This document shows, piece by piece, positions 10,132 through 21,220 of a DNA stretch of 64,000 bases. Every line of letters starts with the position of its first letter. The stretch's first letter is position 1. A model generated the notes under the pieces. It was not told the origin of the DNA. It made no database searches and saw nothing but the letters and a program-made list of their open reading frames with translations. Both the position numbers and the translations under genes were made by a program. Source of the stretch: Amblyomma americanum. Taxonomy: Eukaryota > Arthropoda > Arachnida > Ixodida > Ixodidae. Where the stretch lies: the NCBI RefSeq assembly GCF_052857255.1, contig NC_135500.1, forward strand, positions 159,519,189 to 159,583,188, read 5' to 3'.

Positions 10132-12106
10132 GGATTCCAGGGAGCTTCACTTTCTGCCGCTAGAAAAACTCCTCTGCCGGAAAGAGGAGCTGTGTCAGGA
10201 CTTTAAACAGAAATTGATGTTTTCTCGCAAAACGATTATAACACCAGTTGAGTATAACGCGAATGAGAAACAAAAGAATTCCAATGGCAGCAACGAGTGC
10301 CATATATCGACTACACGTAATTAAAAGAGCTGGTTTCGGAGTGCTTCTGCGGCTAAATAGTTGTCAGTAAATTTATTGATAAGAAACTTTTTATTGACTA
10401 TAAGGGATTCCATTACGTGTGCTCTATAATGGGTCACCACTTTTTTTTCTCAAGCACCATGCTCTTCACAAGAAAATGAAAACTTAGTACGCCCTTCTTT
10501 CTTTGTGAATTTCGCATGTGATATAGTTGGTAACTTTTTCCAGCCGCATGAAAAAAGCGCTTGGGCTCCAGGTTGGCACACGGAGATTAGAGTAATAAAA
10601 ACCTGTTCTGAAGTATAGCCGACTACTGTTTCAAGTCCTGTCTCCGTCGCCTCTGCACACGATGAAGCGTACATCGAATGCTTCAGACGACGTGAGCGAA
10701 TAGTACTTAGCGTTGAAGTTCTTCCAGCAAATTTTTCTTCGAGGGAAACAAAACCTACGAGCGCGAGCCGCTCTTTGCGCACCACTCTTGTTCGCTGGTG
10801 AGAGGAAGAGAGCAACGAATTCGTTAGAGCCGCCGCATCGAGCTGGTTCCTTTGCGTTCATTGCCAATGAATTCTTGCAATGTTCTTCTTCAGATGTCTG
10901 CCCTGCATCAAAAGCATACTTTTGTTCTCGTTGTGTTTGATTTTTCTCTCGCCATGCCTGGAGCTCTGTTTTGCTAGCCTGTACAAGAAAGGTTCTGTAC
11001 TGCATGACAGATCTTATCGTGGCCTATTTGTATGAGTGAATTGTGGTCGCTCCCTTATATTCGTATATTAAACACAGTCTCATTCTGAGCCATAACTTCC
11101 TATAGATCTATAAATTTGAACGGCGCCTTCTTATTTTGTGGCGCCAGCTCTGCGATTAACCTTCTCGGAATTTTATTGCGTCTGGTAGTTGTATTCTTTG
11201 GAATTCTTTAAAGCTTTTTCATCCATGTCAGGCTCCTAAAGTTGAGCTTTTGTCCTATTATCTTCATCTGGGCAGCACCTGTTAGCATTCAGATACACCT
11301 CTTGAACAACTCTAGCTTTAGCACAAGTAAGCGCACCGGCGCAGTGCAAAGCCATGTTCTCTCTTAGATCGTTACCTACCCCGAACTTCTATATAATACA
11401 ATTCAGCCAAATTGCCACTTTACACGTTAATTTGTTTGACTAATCAAGCTGTTAGTGGGCCGCCGGAAGAAATTAATAAAAATTGAAGACAAATTTCTAC
11501 TTAACACCTTGATTTGAATAAATAAATTCTCAAGCTGCTAATGGATCGCCGGAAGAAACCTCCGGTTAAAGCGAAAATTAACCAATCCGCTTATGTAATG
11601 TCAGCATCGCGCAATTCATAAAGCATTCCTCCTGGCTAGTGGTGCGTTGCTTGCCAGCGCGCCATGCATGAGTTCCTTGCTACAGTTGCATATAAGATGC
11701 GTCGCCCGAAACTATACAGTGACATATATGTCATGAGTCATGACCCGCAGTTTCACGCCCGCGAAGCAGATTATCTCTACGATAGAGTGGGTAATGCCGC
11801 GAAGATGCTACAACGATGCCAGGAACAGAGTGTGCACGTTCGCTCTAAGTCGAACCCACTGGACGCAAGATGCAGGCGAATCCTGATGGTGCCACTCAGG
11901 TGCTCGGGCGTGAGTCCAACGTCAATTCGTTGGAAACGGGCATTTGGTATGGAACAAGTTCTCAAAAGTGCTCCAACCTTCAGTAGTTGCTCTACACATA
12001 TAAAGCCTACTCTTGAGTAAAGACACAGGGAGAAACGTTTAGTGACTGCCTTGAATTGCAATTCGCTGCAGTTTTGCTGGTCTCCTGATATGTTTTTTTT
12101 TTTCAG
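10132..12106. other. Unassigned DNA with open frames on both strands
   Basis: One possible plus-strand exon lies at 10619-10797. A 118-codon plus frame at 11664-12020 and overlapping minus frames have no recognised domain. They may belong to an uncharacterised dispersed repeat, since the palindromic words (tgacatatatgtca at about 11720) look repeat-like. Confidence 0.4.
10619..10797 (+). CDS. Possible internal exon, unknown protein
   Basis: Fifty-nine codons plus two bases are open between tatag (10614-10618) and the donor gtgagagg. The peptide is Ser/Thr/Arg-rich and includes H-D-E-A-Y-I-E-C-F-R-R-R-E-R. The acceptor lacks a good pyrimidine tract. The minus strand also has long open frames here, so strand choice is uncertain. 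No family recognised. Confidence 0.2.
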
Positions 12107-12261
12107 CGCCGCAACAGAAGTCCAACCCTTCTGAGAAGTACCGCACCACAAATTTTAAGGCCTGGCGTCATCCGAAAGAGATTTATGGTAGCTCTGCCTT
12201 TGGACGCAGTCACATGGTATTGACACCTTTTATTGTGCTCTCATATATTTCACGCGAATAG
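12107..12261 (+). CDS. Possible terminal exon, unknown protein
   Basis: The strongest-looking acceptor in this part of the window (twelve T then cag, ending at 12106) is followed by a frame of 50 codons and a tag stop at 12259. It starts in phase 1 (two bases complete the first codon). It includes S-E-K-Y-R-T-T-N-F-K-A-W-R-H-P-K and a hydrophobic end L-T-P-F-I-V-L-S-Y-I. The phase-0 frame is also open to a stop. I do not recognise the product. Upstream exons were not located. Confidence 0.3.
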
Positions 12262-13763
12262 ATTACACACACTCGCGTCTCGTAAACTTTTGACCCTTTA
12301 GTTCATACTGATCAAACAAACTGAATATAGGAAAACGCGCACTGCGTCACGGAAATGTATCTTAAATAACAGAAATGTAAAATGGACAAGTTTTATACAA
12401 CAATGATCTCTGAAAGGCTAGATTTTGTGCACCGTTGCTTAAAGTGGGAAAAAAAGGATCGCCAAGCAATCAAGAAATCACAAGCAGATTTTTTCTCTAT
12501 GAGGGCGACACTGGGCGTATCAACACTCCATTTAATGAATTTTTTTTCCAAGAACAAACTGTTAAACAAAATTTGGTATTTATACCGGTCCTGCGGAGAA
12601 CTTTTGTGTCGACCTTGTTTTAAAACAAACTGAAATTTTGTTCAGTCAACAAAATGACTCCGCTACAGAAGTTTCTGTTGTCACCCCGCTTCACATTCAC
12701 GGACTTAATGCTGGGGAGGAGAGAAGGACGGGGGTCAGCGACACATGAGTGACTCTGCCTACACAGCATTCCGAATCAGGCTTAGGCGTGGGCCTGGGAG
12801 CGAATAGCGTTCGCAGAAATGAAACATGATTCCGGCTTCGCAGTGGCAGCGAGACGAAAGAATAATGACGGCGTCGTATTACGAGGTTGAGGAAGATAAT
12901 ATTTCTACATTTCGCAGAATGCACGTGGATGTTATACGCGCGCTACGTTTCCAAAGATATAGTAACTAAGGCTGATGGCTTTCTGCATGTGCGCTGATTT
13001 CGTTGCTTTCGACATGGTATAAAGAACGCCTTTTCGTTCTTTCGTATTAGAGGTCTTCGCCAAAATGCGTCCGAAAAGTTTGGTTTTCATAACACGCCAG
13101 TTTCATATTTCGCTGAACTTGGCTGAATACTGCTAAATCGCATAGCTACAGCTCGTGTTTCCGGCCCTCAGACATGACAGAGAATATACCCTTTTCTGTA
13201 GTTAGTCGTCTGAGTTTTTTCATTTTCCTTCTCAGTGCTCGCCATTTACTAACGTGACCCCAATCTAGGGATAAGATATCACTTCTCTCTTGTTAGGAGG
13301 TAGAGAATAAATGAGTTTAGTTGCAGACTGGTGCAAAAAACCGCTCTTGTGAAACATAATTTTTCCCATAATTCTCTGTGGTTTTTTTCTATTGAAGAGA
13401 GTCAAGCGAGGGTGGGTGAGTTATAGTTAATTTCTTAATGCGAAAGCGTTTCGCATATAATGGGTGGCGTGTACAGGATCTCTCAGAAGAGCATGTCGAC
13501 ACAGCATGTCATCAGGGCGTGTCCGCACGAAAATGAGCATTCAAAAATAAATTAGCCGGCAATGCGGTTCACAACCCAGACCCTCTGTATGCCAGGCAGG
13601 CAACCAACGCATACGCCACGAAGCTTTATGAGTTCAAGCATGTTAGAGTGGCACGAATTGAAAGCGTTGTGGTGTGTACGTCGGTAAAATGTTTTGAGGA
13701 TGTGTACTGATCTTAGACAACAATTACTTGCAGAAAAAAAAAATTGCCGACGCAATCCAAGGG
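12262..13763. other. Unassigned stretch
   Basis: Only short open frames. Nothing recognised. Confidence 0.5.
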
Positions 13764-13803
13764 CAACGTGATAAGTGCCACGTGATAAGTGTCACGTGAC
13801 GAT
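13764..13803. repeat. Three 14-bp tandem units with CACGTG boxes
   Basis: The word acgtgataagtg occurs twice 14 bp apart and a third time truncated, giving two overlapping CACGTG E-box palindromes. It could be a small minisatellite or a cluster of bHLH-type binding sites. Nothing else nearby supports regulation. Confidence 0.7.
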
Positions 13804-13982
13804 AACTTGCGAAAAAGAGCTGCTGACGTTCAAACGCAAGTACTTTCCTATTTTTCAAATGCAGCAGAGTGCAGTGCTCTAGAGCATTTTTTCTTTTATG
13901 AGGCACGTTGCACACTGAATTCTTATTTACTATATTTACACAGGTTGTAGACTCTTGATCAGCACAATTATGACTGAACGTG

Positions 13983-14210
13983 GTTTGGTTTATGGCGTTT
14001 ACTGTCCCAAACAGAGTCAGGTTATGTGGGACGAAACTGAGAATGGCTCAGGAAATTTCAACCATCTGGGGTTCTTTGACGTGTACTGACATCGCAGGGT
14101 ACTCGAACCCTACCAATTCGCCTTCATTTAAATACGACGGTCGCGGCCGGGATCGAACCCGTGTTTTCCGGGGACTCAACATTCCTGCTCTGAACGACCT
14201 GAGTAAATCT
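13983..14210 (-). mobile_element. Antisense SINE, unit 1 of a tandem pair
   Basis: Read on the minus strand, this has a B box (gggttcgatcc, + 14152-14162). A tail follows in the standard order of the tick SINE: aagaaccccagatgg-like, then the end at ccaaac. Its head differs from the usual SINE head, and that difference is shared with the next unit. Confidence 0.7.
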
Positions 14211-14447
14211 GTTTGGCTTGTGATTCATTGGGGCTTAACGTCCAAAAGCGACCCAGCCTATGAGGGAAGCCGCAGTGAAGGACTTCAGAAATTTCGACCT
14301 CCTGGGGTTCTTTAATGTGCATTGACATCGCACAACACACGGGCCTCTGGAATTCCGCGTCCACCACAATTCGACCGCCGCGGCCGGGATCGCCCCCGCG
14401 TCTTCCTGGGACTCAACATTACTGCTGTAATCGACAGGAGTAAATCT
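14211..14447 (-). mobile_element. Antisense SINE, unit 2 of a tandem pair
   Basis: This is a second copy of the same SINE in the same orientation, 237 bp on. It shares the unusual head (actcaacattnctgct on the plus strand) and the joining word taaatctgttt. Its B box is mutated (gggatcgcccccg on the plus strand). The shared head and joint indicate tandem duplication, not two separate insertions. Confidence 0.7.
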
Positions 14448-14480
14448 GTTTAGTGTATGTTTCATGGGGGTTTAACGTAC
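14448..14480 (-). mobile_element. SINE tail remnant, third unit
   Basis: The sequence after the second joint (tttcatgggggtttaacgta) matches the tail end of the SINE, then stops. This suggests a third, truncated unit. Confidence 0.5.
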
Positions 14481-16179
14481 CGTAGGTACTTGTTTTAAAT
14501 TTACAGAATGGCTAAGGGGTGGTTTCAAGTCTTAGCTCAAATAATTTTGAGAATTTAGTTCTTCAAAATATTCTGACACTCGATTCTTTTCGGTCAAACT
14601 TACTCACAAGATCTGCTATTTGAATCAGCAAAAGGGCTTTCGAAGGCGAAGCCACTTCATCTGTTGGGCTTGTTTAAAACTCATGTTTTCTTTGCTTTAT
14701 CTACATGCCAATTATTACAGCGTCGAAGGGGATAGTCGCGCTCCTATTCATTTTTAGGAAGCAGTTTAATACGCCCTTGAGTAATTCTCAGGCACCACTA
14801 TAACTTCCTAATTAGGGTGCGCTAGCAAGGGCCGGCACATATTGGCAAGCAAATGCGTCGTACAGGAAAGAGACAGCCTCTCATGCTTGTAAAAATTAGG
14901 CGCTTTAGCCCGCGCTTAATGAAGTCACCAACGCACCTGTATTCCTCCAGGCGTGAAGCCGATTTGCATACCTCTCTGCACTAAATGAATAATGTCCCCA
15001 ATTGAAAAACTGTTAAGAAACAAGCCAAATTTAATAAAACACACCAGCTCTAAGTAGAAAGTTCGATATTTGATTCTGCGAGTTCAGTGTTTTCAAGTTT
15101 TTAGTACTTGCTAGTACAAAATTTAGTGATCTTTCCCGTTGTTCATCGTAGTTTAAGGCGCACTAACGAGGAATCTTATATCTTGTTTTTATCGCGGGAG
15201 CTCAATATACACTTTCCGAGTATTCTCAGTGACTTCTAATTATTGTCGTGTGTGGCCGATTTCTCTAATTGTTCGAAGTAAACTTTCCGTATTCCGCCTT
15301 TTTTTTAATCTTTTATCCCACCTCCCAAAAGAAGAAGAGTCAACCAAAGCGTAGAGTTCCTTTCAGTCAGTCGCGTTGCGGCTTAATTTTCACTTTTATT
15401 TACTTTTTAAGGTTCTGTGATTAAACAGTTTAAGTCGCAGACTACATAGGGGCAAATTAGGCTCACAGAAATAAAAATGCATGTGGGCTCTTTGCTTTCG
15501 GCGATCGTTACGTATCACTCCCTGGATGTCAGAGCGGCAAGCTGCCACGCGGCTGGCTGAACGGCACTCCACCTGTTGGCTGACTCCTCCTCTTTTCGGA
15601 GGTGATTTAAAAAAAAAAGGCGGGAGACGGAAGTTTTATTCGATTTAATTGAGAAGCCTGCTGCACAGGACAATGATTCGAAGTTGCTAAGAATGTTTGA
15701 AACGTGCAGATCGAGGTCCAGCGTTAAAAAGACGAGCTCAGAATCCTCTTTAGTGCACCTTTATAGCGGCAATTTTCTACCTCACTACACTATATGCAAG
15801 AAAGGATGTGAGACCAAAGGCGACAAAACAATGCCCGCTTAAAGAACTTGCAATAGCATGCGAGACTTCAGAGGCACCAACTTGAGAGGCTCATAGGAAA
15901 CCTCGCGTTGGCGGCTTAGAAGCAAACGCGCCACTTCTGCATTTCTATCGTGCAAGGAAGGGTGGCATGTGGTTTGTCGCCGAAATTTACCGGTTGTGCA
16001 AAATATTGCTCCCCCTCCCTGCTCCTTGATCTTCGCGGTGTAGGCACTGGACAAAGTACATATGGTGCATTTATCCTGCAAAAATGAGTTCGTTGTGTTG
16101 GTCGAATTACCATACAAGAGCAAAGGTCTGAACATATCAGCCTCCAAAATTTCCATCAGCTCAATAATTCGGCAGCCCA
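14481..16179. other. Unassigned stretch
   Basis: No recognised gene. A strong minus-strand donor (gtgagtaag, near 14600) follows a short open frame, but its acceptor is poor, so no exon is called. A minus-strand frame at 15839-16180 continues into the SINE-like repeat above it. Confidence 0.45.
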
Positions 16180-16593
16180 AGAAGAATATTGCACCGAAGT
16201 ATTCCCTGGTGCAACACAGCCTTTACCCATAACGTCATCTTTGCGAAAGCACTACTCGAGATATACGTACCCCGATCGACAATCTTGGAATTTTGTCTTG
16301 TACTCCGAAGTAACCCGAGCTTACTCGAGTTACTTAAGGTAAGCTCTGGTGTGTTCGGAGGAACGTCGCGCAAGGTGTAGCTAATTCCAGGAGGACGTCG
16401 CACCACCTAGGTAACTTAACCTTGTGGGGTCACACAACGTGCCCTGCAGGTGGCACTTAATAAATTCATGATTGGTGGCGAGAGGTGCCCCAGGGAGAGC
16501 AACATGGGTCTCAGAACTCCTACCGGTGACTTTGATGGGAACAACCATCTGCCAGCGTAGTGGCGCATAACATAACCGCTGCGCCACAGCGCT
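16180..16593 (-). mobile_element. Antisense tRNA-derived SINE, second family
   Basis: On the minus strand the head is agcgctgtggcgcagcggtt, a good A-box context. A body rich in 'cctggggcacctctcgcc'-type sequence follows, ending after gtggtgcgacgtcctcc. It differs in sequence from the SINEs at 13.98, 38.67 and 62.39 kb. The B box is degraded (catcaaagtc). The 3' limit toward 16180 is uncertain. Long open frames on this strand here are SINE shadows. Confidence 0.5.
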
Positions 16594-16815
16594 GGTAATG
16601 CTAAGGTGACTCGCCGCGACGTAAGGAACGTTAAGTTGAGAATTACCAATTCTGCATATATGGGCATTAACCCACTAAAGCTATTAGTGAAGAATAAACA
16701 CCTGTTTTTGCACATCTGCCACGTTGAACTACGTTAAAGCCCTCTGAGTTTTTGAATTCATCATCGGGAAATTAAACAGATGCATTTTTCGGCTTTACCA
16801 GAGGCCAGTTTTTAT

Positions 16816-16833
16816 GGGGGGGGGGGGGGGGGG
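16816..16833. repeat. Poly(G) tract, 18 G
   Basis: Eighteen consecutive G on the plus strand. The length is error-prone in sequencing. Confidence 0.95.
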
Positions 16834-16977
16834 TATTTTTCACTTGTTAAGACGGTCCTCCATACCTCTGAGTCTGTTTGCGTGGGGCACGCGTATCATG
16901 TAACGTTTTTCAACGATTTCAAAGAGAAATCAAAGATAAGAGAGAGTGGCAACGAGAAACACCGAAGTGGCAATCTT

Positions 16978-17523
16978 GTTGAAAGAAAAACTGGTAATGG
17001 CGCAAGAAACGGGGACACAGAAGGCACACAAAAGACAGGACTGACGCCAACTCAGCCTTGAGTATCTTGCAGACGCGCCTGACGTGCCGCCAAGATGGCT
17101 GCAGAACACCGAATAATGACTGAACCTCCAAAGGAACTATTTTCCGTTTCAAGCAGTAGGAGACCACTCTTGCGCCATTACCAGTTTTTCTTTCAACCTG
17201 AACCAACTCGCCCAAATTACAAATTAGAGTTTTACTTGACCATATTTCTCCTACAATGGGCCCTTTCCTCTTTCGAAGTTTACGCACCAAACCTGCCATT
17301 ACGTGTCCGAACCTGATTGCCGTCTCAACGTGCCACTTTCGAGTGGTCTCCTACTGCTTGAAACGGAAAATAGTTCCTTTGGAGGTTCAGTCATTATTCT
17401 GTGTTCTGCAGCCATCTTGGGGGCACGTCTGCAAGATACGCAAGTCTGAGTTGGCGTCAGTCCTGTCTTTTGTGTGCCTTCTGTGTCCCCGTTTCTTGCG
17501 CCATTACCAGTTGTTCTTTCAAC
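16978..17523. repeat. Large fold-back repeat, about 185-bp arms
   Basis: Arm 1 (16978-17168) and arm 2 (17342-17523) are near-identical inverted copies around a loop of about 173 bp. Arm 1 carries a small extra block (about 8 nt). The loop contains a further copy of the outer segment in the same orientation as arm 2: cttgcgccattaccag at about 17169 and 17497. Both are followed by a caactcgcccaaatt word. This mix of direct and inverted partial copies is typical of Penelope-like element termini, but no Penelope coding remnant was seen here. Confidence 0.8.
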
Positions 17524-17553
17524 ATGAACCAACTCGCCCAAATTAGAGTTTTA

Positions 17554-18328
17554 CTTGGCCATCGTGCCCTCAGTTTCCCACAGATTTGATAAGCTACACC
17601 AACACACTGACATGTATACGGAAATTTCTGGGAAGGAGCAAAGGTATAAGGGTCAGAGGACTTCTGCCTACACAAGGCGTTGTGTTACTAACCATGGAAA
17701 GAGGGACACCGAGAATACTTGTCGAAAATTTCACATGCGCAATCAGAAGAGCTGCTCTCTTGCATATCCGTAAGTCCAATAACTTCTTGTCAACTGGCAT
17801 GACATAGTTAAGACGAATATTTAGATTCACGTGAAAAATAAGAATTTGCAAGAAAATAAATCAATTTCAGGATCCTATTTTGTTGTTTTGGCGTTTAAAT
17901 CGAATAGATATAACGCGTTTCGGCATGGCGGTGGCTGCCATCGCAGCAGTCAGTTGCGTGCTGAGCACCGGATGGCCGCCGCTAGGGCTATCGTATAAGA
18001 TTTATTTATTAATATATTAGGCGGTTGAACATACCAATGTCTCATCGCAGAAAATGTTCAACTATACAAAAATTGTTATCTTGGAAAATAGAAGTCGTAC
18101 TGTTTACTCGTGATTAAGAATGTCTATAGGAGTTTTCTGGCTGCCGTAAATATAGATACTATAAAGTAGTATGTACAGTTATTATACACAACTTGTGTCC
18201 AAAAAGCACTAAATATGACGTTTACCTCTCGATAAAAAATCAGAAATATGTAGGAATTGCTGCCGATAAGCCTCAAGTGAAATCATTCTGTCCCTCTGTG
18301 GCGCGCCTCGAAAGCTAGCGTAACTCAC
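17554..18328. other. Unassigned stretch
   Basis: Short open frames only. Nothing recognised. Confidence 0.5.
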
Positions 18329-18380
18329 ACTCTCTTCTTGTTTACAGCATCAAAAGAATTTTCGAAAATGTTATTACTTT
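18329..18380 (-). CDS. Possible internal exon (pair with 18830-19001)
   Basis: A 52-base segment on the minus strand lies between an acceptor (ttatcgtgtttag) and a strong donor (gtgagttac). It reads two bases, then 16 codons (S-N-N-I-F-E-N-S-F-D-A-V-N-K-K-R), then two bases. Its entry phase fits exactly the exit phase of the candidate exon at 18830-19001. Short, unknown product. Confidence 0.3.
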
Positions 18381-18829
18381 CTAAACACGATAATATAGTG
18401 AAAAGGTGTAATGATGCCTTCCACGGCTGAAACTTTTCAGCCGCTGAAAAGTTCCCCGCCCTCTTTGTGCTGCTACTCTCGTGTCTCGCTCACGCCTGCT
18501 CGGTTTACCTCAACCGCAGCGACACTAATCGCCCAAAAACTGCACATTTTTTAGCGTCTAGTATAATTTTTCTCTTCCGTCGAGTAGTACTCCGCAGCCA
18601 ATTGAGCAGAACGTACTGTGCAAATTGATACTGCTTCAGTGATTTCTTATTTGGGATTTAGTTATCTATGTACATGCTGTGCGGTGATATAGAAACCTCC
18701 CTTACGGTGCAGAGCGTGGCATCAGTAAATGTCGGCACAAATTGAAAAATTCGATTTTATACAGTGTTCATATCACCGCTTTTCTGAAACAAAAAAAAAG
18801 CGCGTGTCTACGGAAAAATATGCCCTGAC

Positions 18830-19001
18830 CTTGAAAAGATTGCTTTGTTCCACGCCGTACTGCTAAAGCTTGATTTGTTTGGTACGTCAGGTTCATCTTC
18901 TCGCTGAAGATTTTGCTCCGCTTCATGGGCGTGACGCTACGTATATTCACGTAATCGGTGCTTGCGCTCCAGTTCACTTGACTTTCTCTGAGTTGCACTG
19001 C
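18830..19001 (-). CDS. Possible internal exon, unknown protein
   Basis: Fifty-seven codons plus one base are open on the minus strand after an acceptor (cattgcttcacag). It includes S-T-D-Y-V-N-I-R-S-V-T-P-M-K-R-S and L-A-V-R-R-G-T-K. The donor (gtcagg) is weak. The exit phase fits the small exon candidate at 18329-18380. A loose resemblance of the VRRG segment to transglutaminase N-terminal domains is too slight to name. The plus-strand candidate at 19051 lies just outside it on the other strand. Confidence 0.3.
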
Positions 19002-19050
19002 CTGTGAAGCAATGTGACCCCAAATTATTTAGGCTGATGTTTTTTTTCAG

Positions 19051-19251
19051 GTAGGGTCAGCTTTTACAAGAATTACCTTCCTGCGGGCCACCTGCACCTC
19101 CGTTTCCGCATCTTCTATTCTTTTACCTATTCATGTAGTTCTGCGGGGATCAATTACAATTAGAGACATATATACAGTCCCTATAACATGTTATAGGTTA
19201 GTCGTTGGAGGGTTAATAAGGTTAAGGAAGAAATACAGATCTCTTGCCTAA
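19051..19251 (+). CDS. Possible terminal exon, unknown protein
   Basis: A strong acceptor (gatgttttttttcag, ending 19050) is followed in phase 0 by 66 codons and a taa. The frame has no atg start. It is Ile/Val/Thr-rich and ends in a basic tail (I-R-L-R-K-K-Y-R-S-L-A). No family recognised. The minus-strand pair at 18.3-19.0 kb lies beside it, so one of the two calls may be chance. Confidence 0.3.
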   Translation, partial: VGSAFTRITFLRATCTSVSASSILLPIHVVLRGSITIRDIYTVPITCYRLVVGGLIRLRKKYRSLA

Positions 19252-21056
19252 GTAATATGGTCGAAGCATATTATTTCAAATCCATATCTGACGGTACTGT
19301 CCACAAAGTAAATGGGTTTCACGTACAATATACTATATTTCATGCACGGCGTCTCCTACTAGCCGCATTTTTTGCCAGTATTATCTCTGATAACTTATGC
19401 TCGTTCGGCTAGATAATTTTCTCCGCTAATAGCAACAGGCCGAAATAAATACAAAGTTTTTTTGCTTTTCTTTAGGGAGGAGGGCAGCAGCGTCGTTTAA
19501 TAAATATATAGTAATCAGCTCTCCCATGTATTCTAGAGAGGTGCTCATTTTTAGCACCTTTTGTTTTCGGAAGTAAAACGTTGTACTAACACAGCTAGAG
19601 TAAGGGTATCGCATTCACATTATTACTGAATGATCGGCCACAGTGCGGAGTGTTGAGCGGCAGAGAGGTTTATCGATAGCATGAAGTATCTGCGTATGCT
19701 GTGGGCCATTCGTTCTGCTGCAGAAATAAAAGCGATAGCTATAGCACCGCGGCTCTGAGCAATTTGGAAGCGAACTGTGTAACGATAAGTAAAATAAAGC
19801 ACAAAATTTTCATAACGGGTGGCCTGGTCTGCGATGAGAGAAAACTGAACAGCTGTTAGTGGAAGGCTCGTCTCGCTTCGCTTCCCTTTTAATTATCATA
19901 CAGATGAGCCTGGCACCCACGGACGCGTCGACAGACACCACTACACTCGATGCGTTCTGTTGGCGACGGGAGTCGAATCGCTCATCGTACGGCTTCTCCG
20001 AATTTCGCGCTTGCCTAAAATTACTCGCTGAACCCTCCCCTACCGGAAAACTCAGCAAGCGAGCCCCATAGCTTCGTATTCGTTTTCCTCTTTTCAGCGT
20101 ATAGTATAAATATCCAATACCCTGGCATCACTGCAAAACAAGTGAGTGCTGCTGGCAGAAACAGAAACCCTAGCAAACCCGGTTTAACTTGAAAACTACA
20201 TGACTTCTCAAAGACAAGTGCTGAGCTATTACTTGGGCAGTAATGAGGTGTTTGGAATGAATTCGCTAAATATAATACCCGAAATATCATCCTTCTAGCC
20301 GTTCCGCTGAGTTTTCGTCGAGTACAGTAGGCTTTTGAAGAAGGCAAGATAGGCTAAACGGACGCTTGAACATGTGAGCAGCTTGTCATATGGTTGTAAA
20401 AATTAAAATAAAATTTGTTTCCGCGCAAGCACGCTTCACTGGTTGAAAAATAGTCGTGCTATTTATACGAAGCGACTAATGTAAAAAAAATCCACACCCT
20501 GTGCCATTCACCCGTGAAGAAAGCATAGAATGCACAGCAGGAAAAGCGTAGTTTTGTAGGACAGCTTACAGATGGTGCTAGTTACACTCGAGTCTTGAAG
20601 AGCAGTCTTCGTCAGCCACTTAGCTGCAGCTATCGGCGCCCTGGGCTGTGCACCCTGTCCACGCGGACAGGTCCCCAAATCAGCCTTCAATTCAATAAAA
20701 GTTTCTCACCGCCACCCTAGGCGCGCTGGGCTACCTTCATAGCTTTTTCTGTGCGGCGCCTAGCATGACGGGCGCTCGCCTCATGCGGAAAAAGATAAAG
20801 TGGCACCAGCACATGCCAACCAAATGCTGAGACGTTCGCTCAGCCGGACTCCGACGCTCCGTCGACTAAACAGCAAAAAATGTGGCTGCGGTCGAGCAGT
20901 AGTTGAGCGTTAATGGTCACGCAGGTCGCTACCCATTGGTTAAGAACCACTGCATACAGGCGCTTTTCGCGCACTTGAAAGCGCGTTCAACATCTCTCGC
21001 TGGATGCATAGCATCCTTTTCTCTGTGTGAAGAGACGTAAAGGTGCTTGCTAAGTG
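19252..21056. other. Unassigned DNA, CpG-rich block at 20.7-21.0 kb
   Basis: A plus-strand frame at 19903-20071 follows an acceptor-like 'aattatcatacag', but the minus strand is equally open, so it is not called. The block at about 20700-20990 is CpG-rich with repeat-like phrasing and no coding frame. It may be an uncharacterised dispersed repeat. Confidence 0.4.
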
Positions 21057-21220
21057 GCACCCGCCACGGTGGTTAAATCCTTAGCGTGGTCAGATGCTGA
21101 GCCACGTTTCGATAGAGGCGCAACGCAGATATACTCGTGCGCTCTGCACTTTCACTGCATGATAAAAACTGCACGTGGTGAAAACTATTCCAGAAGCCTC
21201 CATTACCGCATTTATTTTTT
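21057..21220 (+). mobile_element. Degenerate tRNA-derived SINE
   Basis: The head cccgccacggtggttaaatc lies at the tRNA-like start. An internal segment including the B box is missing. The body then resumes with gcacgtggtgaaaactattc and cagaagcctccattaccgca, decayed forms of the common 'ggtggtcgaaattt-ccggagccctccactacggc' order. An old copy. Confidence 0.55.

Noticed and set aside
14540..14700. Minus-strand exon ending at a strong gtgagtaag donor
   Set aside because: The only in-frame acceptor is a poor aacaag after an in-frame stop.
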